From NCBI RefSeq assembly GCF_000632225.1, contig NZ_JFYV01000023.1, positions 62,001 through 126,000 on the forward strand: a DNA stretch of 64,000 bases, written 5' to 3'. The stretch's first letter is position 1, and every line of letters begins with the position of its first letter. Below the pieces are notes generated by a model. The model was given only the letters and a program-made list of their open reading frames with translations, had not been told where the DNA came from and did no database searches. This DNA is from Sphingomonas sp. RIT328. GTDB taxonomy: Bacteria; Pseudomonadota; Alphaproteobacteria; Sphingomonadales; Sphingomonadaceae. Shown here piece after piece: positions 17,216 to 25,340 of the stretch. Position numbers and translations under genes: made by a program.

Positions 17216-18316
17216 ATGAGCGATCCATCGGCGGCGCCGGTACGAGCGTTCCGCTTCACCGGGCGGTGGCAGGATTATGCGCCGATCGCCTTCACCAATC
17301 TGCTGCTGACGATCGTCACGCTCGGCATCTACACCTTCTGGGGGCGGGCGCGGACGCGGCGCTATCTGTGGAGCCGGACGCGCTTCATCGACGACCGGCT
17401 CGAATATACCGGCACGGGACTGGAGCTGTTCCTCGGCTATGTCATCGCCTTCTTCGTGATCGTGCTGCCGTTCGGCATCGTCAATCTCGCGATCCAGGGA
17501 ACGCTGATGCGCGGGCATCAGGGTGCGGCGGCGGTGACCGGCATGATCGTCTATCTCGCCATCCTCTATCTGGTCGGCGTCGCGCGCTTCCGGGCGCTGC
17601 GCTACCGGCTCAGCCGCACCTATTGGCACGGCATCCGCGGCGGCAGCAGTCAGGCCGGACTCGGCTATGGCTGGCGCTATTTCTGGCAGACGATCGTCGC
17701 GACGTTCACCGTCTATCTGCTAATGCCCTGGTCGATGGTGCGGCTGTGGAACCAGCGCTGGAACGCGATGAGTTTCGGCTCGCTGCCGTTCCGCAGCCAC
17801 GCGCGCTGGCAGCCGGTGTTCGGACGCTTCCTGCTCTTCTACCTCCTGCCGGTGATCCTGTTCGGCGCGGTGGCGCTGCTCGTCGCGGCGATTGGCTTCA
17901 GCGGAGGGTTCGACGGGCCGCGCAGCACCGTCCCCAGCCCCGGCATGGTATTGGCGATCGCGCTCGGTGGTCTCGCCTTCTATATCGTCTTCTTCGGCGT
18001 GCTCGGGCTCATCGCGATGACCTTCTACGCCGCCTTCTTCCGCGAGGCGGTGGGCGCGACGTCGCTGGGGTCGCTCGATTTCGGCTTCGAGGCGACGACG
18101 CGCGACTGGATCCTGCTCTACCTCGGCAATCTCGCGCTCGTCGTCGTCACCTTCGGGATCGGCGCGATCTTCCTGCAATATCGCAACTGGGCGTTCTTCA
18201 TCCGCCACCTCAACGCCTATGGCGAGATCGCGGTGGATGATCTGCTCCAGTCGCGCGAGCGCGCGCCAGGTCAGGGCGAAGGGCTGCTCGATGCCTTCGA
18301 TGTCGGCGCCTTCTGA
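17216..18316 (+). CDS. DUF898 (YjgN-like) inner-membrane protein
   Basis: A 366-residue multi-pass membrane protein. The N-terminal FRFTGRWQDYAPIAFTNLLLTIVTLGIYTFWGRARTR region, cut here only for naming, contains the DUF898 hallmark GIYTFWGRARTRRY. About six hydrophobic segments follow, with the repeat-like second unit LGSLDFGFEATTRDW and a late LVVVTFGIGAIF segment. Function of the family is unknown. The next gene, an M48 protease, overlaps its end, so the two are translated together and probably act together in the envelope. Confidence 0.85.
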   Translation: MSDPSAAPVRAFRFTGRWQDYAPIAFTNLLLTIVTLGIYTFWGRARTRRYLWSRTRFIDDRLEYTGTGLELFLGYVIAFFVIVLPFGIVNLAIQGTLMRGHQGAAAVTGMIVYLAILYLVGVARFRALRYRLSRTYWHGIRGGSSQAGLGYGWRYFWQTIVATFTVYLLMPWSMVRLWNQRWNAMSFGSLPFRSHARWQPVFGRFLLFYLLPVILFGAVALLVAAIGFSGGFDGPRSTVPSPGMVLAIALGGLAFYIVFFGVLGLIAMTFYAAFFREAVGATSLGSLDFGFEATTRDWILLYLGNLALVVVTFGIGAIFLQYRNWAFFIRHLNAYGEIAVDDLLQSRERAPGQGEGLLDAFDVGAF

Positions 18317-19382
18317 GGTGAGCGACCCAAGCGCCGAGGTCTGGCATTACGACGGCCGCAGCGCGCTGCGCCGGTCGGCACGGCTGACCGTCGACGGCGA
18401 CGACGGCTTCCGCCTCGTCGGCGACGGCGTCAGTGACGAGCGCCACGCCTTCGCCGCACTCACCCCCGCCGATGCCGATGGCGACCGGCGCAGCTTCGGA
18501 CTGCGCGGACGGCCGGGCTGGCGGATCGGCCTCGCAGCTCCCGTCCCGCCGGAGATCGCCGCACGACTGCCGGGGGCGCAACGCTATGGCGGCTGGATCG
18601 ACCGGCTCGGGCTGTGGCGGGCGGCGGCGATCTCCGCGATGCTCGCCGCGGTCGCGGTCGCGATCGTGCTGCAAACGCCGGCATTGCTTGCGCGGCTGAT
18701 CCCGACCTCGGTCGAGCAGCGGCTCGGCGAGGTGATGGTCGGCGACTTCGGCCGCACCGGCTGCGCCGCCCCCGCCGGCACCGCCGCGCTCGCCCGGCTG
18801 GCGCAGCGCATCGACCCTGACGACCCGACGCGCGACATCCACGTCGTCAAGCTGCCGATGGTCAATGCGGTGACGCTGCCCGGCGGGCGGATCGTCGTCT
18901 TCGACGGCCTGCTCCAGGCAGCGCGCTCGCCCGACGAGGTCGCCGGCGTGATCGGACATGAGATCGGCCATGTCCGCGGCCGCGACGTGATGGAATCGCT
19001 GCTGCGCCAGCTCGGCCTGTCGGTGCTGCTCGGCGGGATGGAGGGGCATGTCGGCGGCTATACCAATGCGTTGCTCGCCACTGCCTATTCGCGCGGGGCG
19101 GAGGCGCGTGCCGACGGCTATGCGATCCGGCTGCTCGACGAGGCGCATGTCTCGCCGCGCCCCACCGCCGCCTTCTTCGCCCGGCTGGCGAAGGCGCAGG
19201 CCGGCACCGAGCGGATGTTCGCCTATCTGGCCAGCCACCCCCTTTCCGACGCCCGCGCCGCGCGTTTCCGGACCAGTGCGAAGGCGGATGCGGGCTATAC
19301 GCCTGCGCTCGATCCGGCGGACTGGCAGGCGCTGCGCGGCATCTGCCGCGGCGAGACCAACCGGATCGAATGGCGCTTCTAG
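18291..19382 (+). CDS. M48 family zinc metallopeptidase, membrane-anchored
   Basis: Predicted envelope protease. The ATG at 18291 has GAAGGG 7 bases upstream and overlaps the DUF898 gene by 26 bases, giving 363 residues. An ATG at 18300 and a GTG at 18318 are alternatives. An N-terminal domain of about 100 residues precedes one hydrophobic segment (near 107-130). The M48 domain follows with the zinc motif HEIGH at 223-227 and the downstream third-ligand region AYSRGAEARADGYA. DUF898 plus M48 resembles other sphingomonad pairs of unknown role. The C-terminal end is complete. Confidence 0.87.
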   Translation: MPSMSAPSEVSDPSAEVWHYDGRSALRRSARLTVDGDDGFRLVGDGVSDERHAFAALTPADADGDRRSFGLRGRPGWRIGLAAPVPPEIAARLPGAQRYGGWIDRLGLWRAAAISAMLAAVAVAIVLQTPALLARLIPTSVEQRLGEVMVGDFGRTGCAAPAGTAALARLAQRIDPDDPTRDIHVVKLPMVNAVTLPGGRIVVFDGLLQAARSPDEVAGVIGHEIGHVRGRDVMESLLRQLGLSVLLGGMEGHVGGYTNALLATAYSRGAEARADGYAIRLLDEAHVSPRPTAAFFARLAKAQAGTERMFAYLASHPLSDARAARFRTSAKADAGYTPALDPADWQALRGICRGETNRIEWRF

Positions 19383-19455
19383 CCGGCCGCCGCCGCGGTC
19401 AAGCGATGGAAAAGCCAAGGATGACGCACCCGCGCCGGCGCGATACAGAGCGGGG

Positions 19456-20169
19456 ATGACTGCCCAGCGCCCCCGCCTCGCCTATCATCACACGCCCGGC
19501 ACCGCGCCGACGATCGTCTTCCTACCCGGCTATGCCTCCGACATGCAGGGCAGCAAGGCGCTTGCGCTCGAAGCCTGGGCGAAGGCGCGCGGCCGGGCGT
19601 TCCTGCGCTTCGATTACGGCGGTTGCGGGCAGAGCGAGGGCGCGTTCGAGGAGCAGACGCTGATCGGTTGGCGCGACGACGTGCTGGCGATGCTCGATCA
19701 CGTCGCGCAGGGGCCGGTGGTGCTGGTCGGATCATCGATGGGCGGCTGGCTGATGCTGCTCGCCGCCAAGGCGCGGCCCGAGCAGGTCGTCGCGCTGGTC
19801 GGCATAGCGCCCGCGCCCGATTTCACCGACTGGGGCTTCACCACCGAGGAGAAGATGACGATCCTCAGCGACGGCCGGATCGAGCGCGCCAATCCCTATG
19901 GCCCGGAGCCGACCGTCTACACCCGCGGTTTCTTCCAGGCGGGCGAAGCCAATCGGCTGATGTTCGGGACGATTCCCTTCGACGGCCCGGTGCGGCTGAT
20001 CCAGGGACAGGCGGATGGCGACGTGCCGTGGCACCGCACCGTGCGGCTCGGCGAGATGATTCGTTCAGCCGACGTGCAGACGCTGCTGATCAAGGACGGC
20101 GACCACCGGCTGTCGCGCGAATCGGACATCGCGCTGATCATCCGGGCGACCGAGGACGTAATGCGATGA
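19456..20169 (+). CDS. Alpha/beta hydrolase
   Basis: A 237-residue serine hydrolase. It has the HG-type oxyanion region (FLPGYASDMQGSKA), the nucleophile elbow GSSMG at 92-96 with Ser94, an acid region IQGQADGDVPW, and the catalytic His in KDGDHRLS. It resembles small esterases/palmitoyl-protein thioesterase-like ABHD10 relatives, but the substrate cannot be told from sequence. No signal peptide, so cytoplasmic. The stop overlaps the start of the next gene (ATGA). Confidence 0.85.
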   Translation: MTAQRPRLAYHHTPGTAPTIVFLPGYASDMQGSKALALEAWAKARGRAFLRFDYGGCGQSEGAFEEQTLIGWRDDVLAMLDHVAQGPVVLVGSSMGGWLMLLAAKARPEQVVALVGIAPAPDFTDWGFTTEEKMTILSDGRIERANPYGPEPTVYTRGFFQAGEANRLMFGTIPFDGPVRLIQGQADGDVPWHRTVRLGEMIRSADVQTLLIKDGDHRLSRESDIALIIRATEDVMR

Positions 20170-20999
20170 TCCTGCTGCTGGCCGCGCTGATCCAGGCCGC
20201 CCCCGCCGCCGTACCGGCGGTGACCGCGAATCACGCCGCCGTACCGGCCGCGCCCGCCAAGGCGACCGTCCCCAACGTCGACGCACGCGAGCTGCGGTTC
20301 GCGCGCTGCCGCGCCCTCGCCCAGACCGATCCCGCCGCGGCGCAGGCCGAAGCGTTGCGCTGGTCGCTGCGCGGCGGCGGCTATTTCGCGCGCCAGTGCA
20401 ATGGGCTGGCACTGGCGCAGCAGGGTGATTTCGCCGCCGCCGCGCTCGCCTTCACCGCCGCCGCCAAGGCTGCCGATGCCGCGCATGACAAGCGTGCCGC
20501 CAATTACTGGGCGCAGGCGGGCAATGCGCAGCTCGCCGCGGGCGACGTGCCGGCGGCGCGGGTCTCGCTCGACACCGCGCTGGTCGCGGGCACGCTCGAA
20601 GGCCTCGCGCTCGGCGAGGCGCGGCTCGATCATGCGCGCGCGCTGGTCGCGGCGAACGACCTGCCGGCGGCGCGGCGCGACCTTGATCTCGCTCTGGCGC
20701 AGGCGAGCGACGATCCGCTCGCCTGGCTGCTGTCGGCGACGCTGGCGCGGCGAATGAACAATCTGACCCGCGCGCGGACCGATATCGGTGAGGCGCTGCG
20801 CCGCTCGCCCGACGATGCCTCGGTGCAGCTCGAGGCGGGCAATATCGCCGCGCTCGCGCAGGACGAGGCGGGCGCGCGCGCGGCATGGTCGGCGGCGGCG
20901 CGGCTCGCCCCCGATGCGCCCGCCGGCCGCAACGCGCGCGCCGCGCTCGCCCAGTTCGGGGACGCGCCGGCCGCGGCGAAGCCACCGACGGGACGTTGA
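20166..20999 (+). CDS. Exported TPR-repeat protein
   Basis: A 277-residue Ala-rich protein with an N-terminal hydrophobic segment (MILLLAALIQAAPAAVPAV) and then at least four 34-residue helical pairs of TPR type (for example ANYWAQAGNAQLAAGD, DPLAWLLSATLARRMNN and DASVQLEAGNIAAL). TPR proteins mediate protein contacts, and no catalytic motif is visible. Translation is coupled to the hydrolase by a four-base overlap. Confidence 0.75.
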   Translation: MILLLAALIQAAPAAVPAVTANHAAVPAAPAKATVPNVDARELRFARCRALAQTDPAAAQAEALRWSLRGGGYFARQCNGLALAQQGDFAAAALAFTAAAKAADAAHDKRAANYWAQAGNAQLAAGDVPAARVSLDTALVAGTLEGLALGEARLDHARALVAANDLPAARRDLDLALAQASDDPLAWLLSATLARRMNNLTRARTDIGEALRRSPDDASVQLEAGNIAALAQDEAGARAAWSAAARLAPDAPAGRNARAALAQFGDAPAAAKPPTGR

Positions 21000-21071
21000 T
21001 CGGTACGGACACCCTCTGGCCTGCCGGGCGTTGCAGGGGTACATCGCTTCCGTCAAAATCAGGACCCGGCC

Positions 21072-21521
21072 ATGCACTATCTCCACACGATGATCCGCGT
21101 CAGCGATCCAGACGCGACGATCGCCTTCTTCCGCCTGCTCGGGCTCGAGGAGGTGCGGCGGATCGAGAATGAGGCGGGGCGGTTCACGCTGATCTTCCTC
21201 GCCACCGCGGAGGATCAGAAGATCGGCGATCGCCGCGCCGAGGTCGAGCTGACCTACAATTGGCCTGCCGAGGACGGTATTCCGCCGGAAACCTATGGCA
21301 GCGGCCGCAACTTCGGCCACCTCGCCTATCGCGTCGACAATATCTACGACAGCTGCCAGCGGCTGATGGACGCAGGCGTGACGATCAACCGCCCGCCGCG
21401 CGACGGCAACATGGCCTTCGTCAAGACGCCCGACGGCATCTCGATCGAGCTGCTCCAGGCCGGCGCCGCGCTCGCCCCTGCCGAACCCTGGGCGTCGATG
21501 CCCAACACCGGGAGCTGGTGA
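21072..21521 (+). CDS. gloA: Lactoylglutathione lyase (glyoxalase I)
   Basis: Converts the methylglyoxal-glutathione hemithioacetal to S-lactoylglutathione. The 149-residue protein begins MHYLHTMIRV and shows the four metal ligands expected from E. coli GloA: His5, Glu59 (VELTYNW), His83 (FGHLAYRV) and Glu126 (ISIELLQ). Length is typical. The next gene, glyoxalase II, starts one base after its stop, so the complete detoxification pathway is encoded together. Confidence 0.95.
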   Translation: MHYLHTMIRVSDPDATIAFFRLLGLEEVRRIENEAGRFTLIFLATAEDQKIGDRRAEVELTYNWPAEDGIPPETYGSGRNFGHLAYRVDNIYDSCQRLMDAGVTINRPPRDGNMAFVKTPDGISIELLQAGAALAPAEPWASMPNTGSW

Positions 21522-21522
21522 G

Positions 21523-22251
21523 ATGACGCTGGCGATCGTCCGCGTGCCGGTGCTCGCCGACAATTATGCGTGGCTGATCCACGATCCGGCGAGCGGCGAG
21601 ACGGTGGCGGTCGATCCCGGCGAAGCGGCACCGGTGCAGGCCGAAGCCGCGGCCCGCGGCTGGACGATCGGGCAGGTGTGGACGACGCACTGGCATCCCG
21701 ATCACACCGGCGGCAATGCCGCGCTGCAGGCGCAGGGCGCCCGGATCACCGGCCCGGCGGCCGAGGCGGACAAGATTCCAACGCTCGACGCGACCGTCGG
21801 CGAAGGCGATCGTGTACGGATCGGCGCGGTCGAGGCGGCGGTGTGGCATGTCCCGGGGCATACCGCCGGCCATATCGCCTTCCATATCGAGGCGGCCGAT
21901 GCGATCTTCACCGGCGACACGCTGTTCGCGCTCGGCTGCGGCCGATTGTTCGAGGGCACGCCGGCGGAGATGTTCGCCAACATGCAACGCTATGCGACCC
22001 TGCCCGACGCGACGCAGGTCTATTGCGGGCACGAATATACCGAATCGAACGGCCGCTTTGCCCTCACCGTCGAGCCGGACAATGCCGCGCTCGTCGCGCG
22101 GATGGCGACGGTGACCGCGCAGCGCGCGGCCGGCGAGGCGACGGTGCCGACGACGATCGGCGTGGAGCGCGCGACCAATCCCTTCCTCCGCGCTGCCGAT
22201 GCCGAGGCCTTCGCGACGATGCGCGCCGCCAAGGACAGTTTTCGCGGCTGA
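21523..22251 (+). CDS. gloB: Hydroxyacylglutathione hydrolase (glyoxalase II)
   Basis: Hydrolyses S-lactoylglutathione to D-lactate and glutathione. The 242-residue metallo-beta-lactamase-fold protein has THWHPDHTGG (the HxHxDH dinuclear metal motif), PGHTAGHI, the FTGDTLFALGCGRLFEG loop and YCGHEYT near residue 167, all in family order. It is directly downstream of gloA. Confidence 0.96.
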   Translation: MTLAIVRVPVLADNYAWLIHDPASGETVAVDPGEAAPVQAEAAARGWTIGQVWTTHWHPDHTGGNAALQAQGARITGPAAEADKIPTLDATVGEGDRVRIGAVEAAVWHVPGHTAGHIAFHIEAADAIFTGDTLFALGCGRLFEGTPAEMFANMQRYATLPDATQVYCGHEYTESNGRFALTVEPDNAALVARMATVTAQRAAGEATVPTTIGVERATNPFLRAADAEAFATMRAAKDSFRG

Positions 22252-22282
22252 GACGTTTTGTAACCCGGTGCAGGAGGTTTCG

Positions 22283-22702
22283 ATGATGATCCCAAGGCCA
22301 TTCGTCGCTCTGGCGGCCATCGCCATCGCCGGCTGCACCCAGACCCCCCGGGAACTCGAGCGCGCGCAGCAGGCATCCGCCACCGCCGCCGCCGATCTCG
22401 CCAAGGAACTCGCCGGCCTGACGCCGAGCAACAGAACCACCTGCCTGCCGCCCTTCCCGACGACCCAGGTCAAGGCCTTCGGCCCGACGCTGGTCTACGT
22501 GGTCAGCAACGGCGTCAAATACCGCAGCGACACGGCGGGCGGCTGCGAGCGCGTCGGCCGCGGTGATATTCTCATCACGCGCACGCCGACCGGTCAATTG
22601 TGCCGGGGCGACATCGCGACGACGGTCGATTCGGCTAGCCGCACGTTCAGCGGCAGCTGCTCGTTCGGCCCCTTCGTCCGCTACAGCAAGAGCGGCAAAT
22701 GA
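22283..22702 (+). CDS. Small predicted lipoprotein
   Basis: A 139-residue protein with a lipoprotein signal (MMIPRPFVALAAIAIAGC) placing Cys18 as the lipid-anchored residue. A strong AGGAGG ribosome site lies 5-8 bases before the two adjacent ATGs. The mature part has paired cysteines and an extended beta-like C-terminal domain (GGCERVGRG ... SGSCSFGPFVRYSKSGK). It ends with the same sort of segment as the next gene, suggesting duplication. No family recognised. Confidence 0.75.
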   Translation: MMIPRPFVALAAIAIAGCTQTPRELERAQQASATAAADLAKELAGLTPSNRTTCLPPFPTTQVKAFGPTLVYVVSNGVKYRSDTAGGCERVGRGDILITRTPTGQLCRGDIATTVDSASRTFSGSCSFGPFVRYSKSGK

Positions 22703-23058
22703 TCCGGCCGCTCGCTCTCGTCGCGCTCGCACTGCCGCTGCTCGCCGCCAAGTCCGACCCGTTCGCCGGACTGGTCGCCCAGCCGCCGGTCGATTGCATC
22801 AGCCTGTCGAACAACGACGGGCCGAGCGTGATCGACGGCCAGACCATCCTCTATCGCCGCGGCGCCGGGCGGGTGTGGCGGACGGGGCCGGTCGGCGCCT
22901 GCCCCTCGCTCGCGCCGCTGACGACGCTGGTGGTCGAAGTCTATGGCGGGCAATTGTGCCGCAACGATCGTTTCCGGGTGATCACGCCGGGCATGTCGAT
23001 CCCCTCGGCCTATTGCCGCTTCGATCGCTTCACGCCTTATGTGAAGGCGGCGAAATAG
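22699..23058 (+). CDS. Small secreted protein, paralogue of the preceding lipoprotein
   Basis: A 119-residue protein with a short signal peptide (MIRPLALVALALPLLAAKS), overlapping the preceding stop by four bases. It shares with its neighbour the pattern GACPSL / GGCERV, a GQLCRND / GQLCRGD segment, and a final CRFDRFTPYVK / CSFGPFVRYSK, so both appear to be one cysteine-containing domain. One is lipid-anchored and one free in the periplasm. Function unknown. Confidence 0.7.
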   Translation: MIRPLALVALALPLLAAKSDPFAGLVAQPPVDCISLSNNDGPSVIDGQTILYRRGAGRVWRTGPVGACPSLAPLTTLVVEVYGGQLCRNDRFRVITPGMSIPSAYCRFDRFTPYVKAAK

Positions 23059-23068
23059 CCGGCACGGC

Positions 23069-23548
23069 TCAACGCTGCCCCTTCAGGTAAGCGATGACAT
23101 CCGCCCGGTCGAGCGGGTCGGCGAGCCCGGGAAAGCCCATCGACGTGCCCGGCGCGAACGCCTGCGGATCGGCGAGCCATGCGTCGAGCCGCTCGGGCGT
23201 CCAGCGATCGCCGATCCGTTGCAGCGCGGCGGTATAGCCGAAGCGCGGGCTGACGCCGGCGACCGGCGCGCCGACTACGCCGAACAGCGTCGGGCCGTTG
23301 CGGTCGGGGGCGCCGCGGTGCACCGCATGGCAGGCGGCGCAACGGGCGAAGAGCCGCTCGCCTGCCCGCGCATCGGCGACGCGCGCCCAGTCGGCGCGGT
23401 CGGGCGATGGCCCCGCCGCCGCCCGCCGCGCCGCACGATCGTCCGCCGAACAGGCCGCGATCAGCAGGCAGGCGCCGGTCAGCATGCCGCGACTAAGGCC
23501 GCTACGGACTTGTTTACATTTGTCGATTATCGACACGTCATGGCTCAT
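23069..23548 (-). CDS. Membrane-anchored c-type cytochrome
   Basis: A 159-residue protein with the haem-binding CAACH motif, a GPTLFGVVG loop and a methionine axial ligand in TSMGFPGL, typical of small class I cytochromes c for periplasmic electron transfer. An AGGA site lies just before the ATG at 23548, giving a charged N-terminus and then a lipobox-like LLIAAC. The ATG at 23485 would remove the charged part. With the longer start the gene overlaps the start of the divergent gene by nine bases. Confidence 0.85.
   Translation of the reverse strand: MSHDVSIIDKCKQVRSGLSRGMLTGACLLIAACSADDRAARRAAAGPSPDRADWARVADARAGERLFARCAACHAVHRGAPDRNGPTLFGVVGAPVAGVSPRFGYTAALQRIGDRWTPERLDAWLADPQAFAPGTSMGFPGLADPLDRADVIAYLKGQR
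23521..23535. promoter_or_regulatory. Near-perfect palindrome at the divergent gene starts
   Basis: TGTCGATTATCGACA is a 7-bp inverted repeat around one central base. It lies 4 bases before the ATG of the exported protein gene and within or just upstream of the cytochrome start. This is a candidate operator. Confidence 0.4.
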
Positions 23549-23914
23549 CCGATCCTGCCTCTCGCGCTCGTCGCGGCGGCCGCCGTCCTGGCGCCAGCGC
23601 CGGCCACCGGCCCGACCTATGCACCGCAACGCCCGCGGCTTGCCAGCGGCGTCGCGCAACAGGCGTATTTCGCGCGGCGTCTGATCCAGACCGGGCAGCG
23701 GATCGATCAGCGCCAGCGCGCCGGGCTGATCGCATCCGGCCCCGCGACCTTCATGCGGCAGGATCTCGCCCGCGTCCGCGACGGCGTCGGCCGTACCTTC
23801 GCGCGCGGCGTCGCGCTCACGCCGGGCGAGCGCGACAGCTACGATCTGATGCTGCGCCGGGTCGAACGTCGGATCGCCGCGGCGGAGCGCCGCTGGCGGT
23901 CAGTCGGCGAATAG
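23540..23914 (+). CDS. Hypothetical exported protein
   Basis: A 124-residue protein with a clear signal peptide (MAHPILPLALVAAAAVLAPAPA). The basic helical mature part is rich in Arg (FARRLIQTGQRIDQRQRAG ... VERRIAAAERRW). No family or catalytic motif recognised. No ribosome site is visible, so it may be translated from a leaderless or weakly initiated message. Its end overlaps the convergent E2 gene by 15 bases. Confidence 0.65.
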   Translation: MAHPILPLALVAAAAVLAPAPATGPTYAPQRPRLASGVAQQAYFARRLIQTGQRIDQRQRAGLIASGPATFMRQDLARVRDGVGRTFARGVALTPGERDSYDLMLRRVERRIAAAERRWRSVGE

Positions 23915-25339
23915 CAGCACCGGTGTTTCGAGCTGGCGCTTGAGCGCCTGGACGTAGCTCGCCGCATCCCAGCCGTCGACGACGCGGTGATCGCAGCTGA
24001 TCGATACGTTCATCAGCTTGGCGCGGCGGATCTCGTCGCCCCCTCCCGGTACCTTGGCGCCGGTGAACACCGGGCGTTCGACGATCCGGTTGGGACCGAT
24101 GATCGCCACCTCGGGCCGGTTGATCACCGGCGTGGTGGCGATGCCGCCGAGCGGCCCCAGCGAGGTGACGGTGATCGTGCCGTTGCCCAGCTCGTCGGGG
24201 CGCAGCTTGTTGGCGCGCGCCGCCTCGGCCAGGCGGGCGATCTCGGTCGCGAGCTGCCAGACGTTGCGGTCCTGCGCGTCGCGGATCACCGGCACGGTCA
24301 GCCCCGCATCGGTCTGCGTCGCCATGCCGAGATGGACGCGGCCCGAGCGCGTCACCACGCCCGCCTCGTCGTCATAGCGCGCGTTGAGCATCGGGAAGTC
24401 GGGCAAGGTGCGGCAGATCGCGACGATCAGCAGCGGCAGCAGGGTGAGCTTGGGCCGCTGGCCGCGATGATCGTTGAGGTCGGCGCGCATGCCTTCCAGC
24501 GCGGTGACGTCGATCTCGTCGACATAGGTGAAATGCGGGATATGCCGCTTCGCCGCCGCCATATTCTCGGCGATGCGACGGCGCATGCCGATGACGCGGA
24601 CCTGCTCGTCGGCGCGCGCGCGACTCGCACCGGGCGCTTGATAGCCCTGGCCGGCATTGTAGCGGAGGAAGGCGTCGAGATCGGCATGGCGGACGCGATC
24701 GGCGTCGGTCTTCACCTGCGCGAGGTCGATGCCGAGATCGCGGGCGCGGGCACGCACCGCGGGGGATGCGAGCACCGGGGCGTGGCCGGTGGTGGCTGCG
24801 CTGTCCTCCGCCCGTGATGGCCCCGAACTGGTCGGGCCTGTCGCCTCGCTCCCCTTCCCCGTCAGCCCTGCGCTCGTCGCAGGACGAGCTTCCCCGGGCG
24901 TGCGGCCCGCGTCCCCTGCTTCGACAGGCTCAGCACCAACGATATTCGCGGTATCGCGCTTGGCAAAAACACCGGGCGCCGGGCCGGTAGCAGCGCTCTG
25001 CGCCTCCTCCACCCCCGGATTCTCCGCCTCATATTGCGCCGCCACCTCGGCCTGTTCCGCGCTCGGCGGTGCCGCCGCCACCGTATCGCCGGCGGCCGCT
25101 TCGGTCTCGATCACCACCAGCGCGGCGCCGATCGCGACCTGATCGCCGACTTCGCCGGCGAGTTCGACGACGACGCCCGCGACCGGCGATTCCATCTCAA
25201 CGGTCGCCTTGTCGGTCATCATGTCGGCGATATTCTGGTCTTCCTCGACCCGGTCGCCGACCGCGACATGCCAGGCGACGATCTCGGCCTCGGCGATGCC
25301 TTCGCCGATGTCCGGCAGCTTGAAGGTGAAGCGGGCCAT
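23900..25339 (-). CDS. bkdB: Branched-chain 2-oxoacid dehydrogenase complex, E2 acyltransferase
   Basis: Transfers branched acyl groups from lipoate to CoA. The 479-residue protein has one lipoyl domain at the N-terminus (lipoyl Lys44 in MTDKATVEM), a long Ala/Glu/Pro linker, a peripheral-subunit-binding domain near 190-225 (SPAVRARARDLGIDL), and the catalytic core with DHRVVDG near the C-terminus. It follows E1alpha and E1beta on the same strand, one base after the E1beta stop. Part of the linker (near 120-175) is encoded by DNA resembling a sphingomonad intergenic repeat. An E3 gene is not in the window. Symbol follows Pseudomonas usage. Confidence 0.92.
   Translation of the reverse strand: MARFTFKLPDIGEGIAEAEIVAWHVAVGDRVEEDQNIADMMTDKATVEMESPVAGVVVELAGEVGDQVAIGAALVVIETEAAAGDTVAAAPPSAEQAEVAAQYEAENPGVEEAQSAATGPAPGVFAKRDTANIVGAEPVEAGDAGRTPGEARPATSAGLTGKGSEATGPTSSGPSRAEDSAATTGHAPVLASPAVRARARDLGIDLAQVKTDADRVRHADLDAFLRYNAGQGYQAPGASRARADEQVRVIGMRRRIAENMAAAKRHIPHFTYVDEIDVTALEGMRADLNDHRGQRPKLTLLPLLIVAICRTLPDFPMLNARYDDEAGVVTRSGRVHLGMATQTDAGLTVPVIRDAQDRNVWQLATEIARLAEAARANKLRPDELGNGTITVTSLGPLGGIATTPVINRPEVAIIGPNRIVERPVFTGAKVPGGGDEIRRAKLMNVSISCDHRVVDGWDAASYVQALKRQLETPVLLFAD
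24916..24941. repeat. Repeat-like sequence inside the E2 linker coding region
   Basis: The stretch contains TTCGACAGGCTCAGCACC, the core of a repeat seen between genes throughout sphingomonad and related genomes. Here it is read through in frame on the minus strand as GAEPVEAG inside the flexible linker of E2. Confidence 0.55.
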
Positions 25340-25340
25340 C

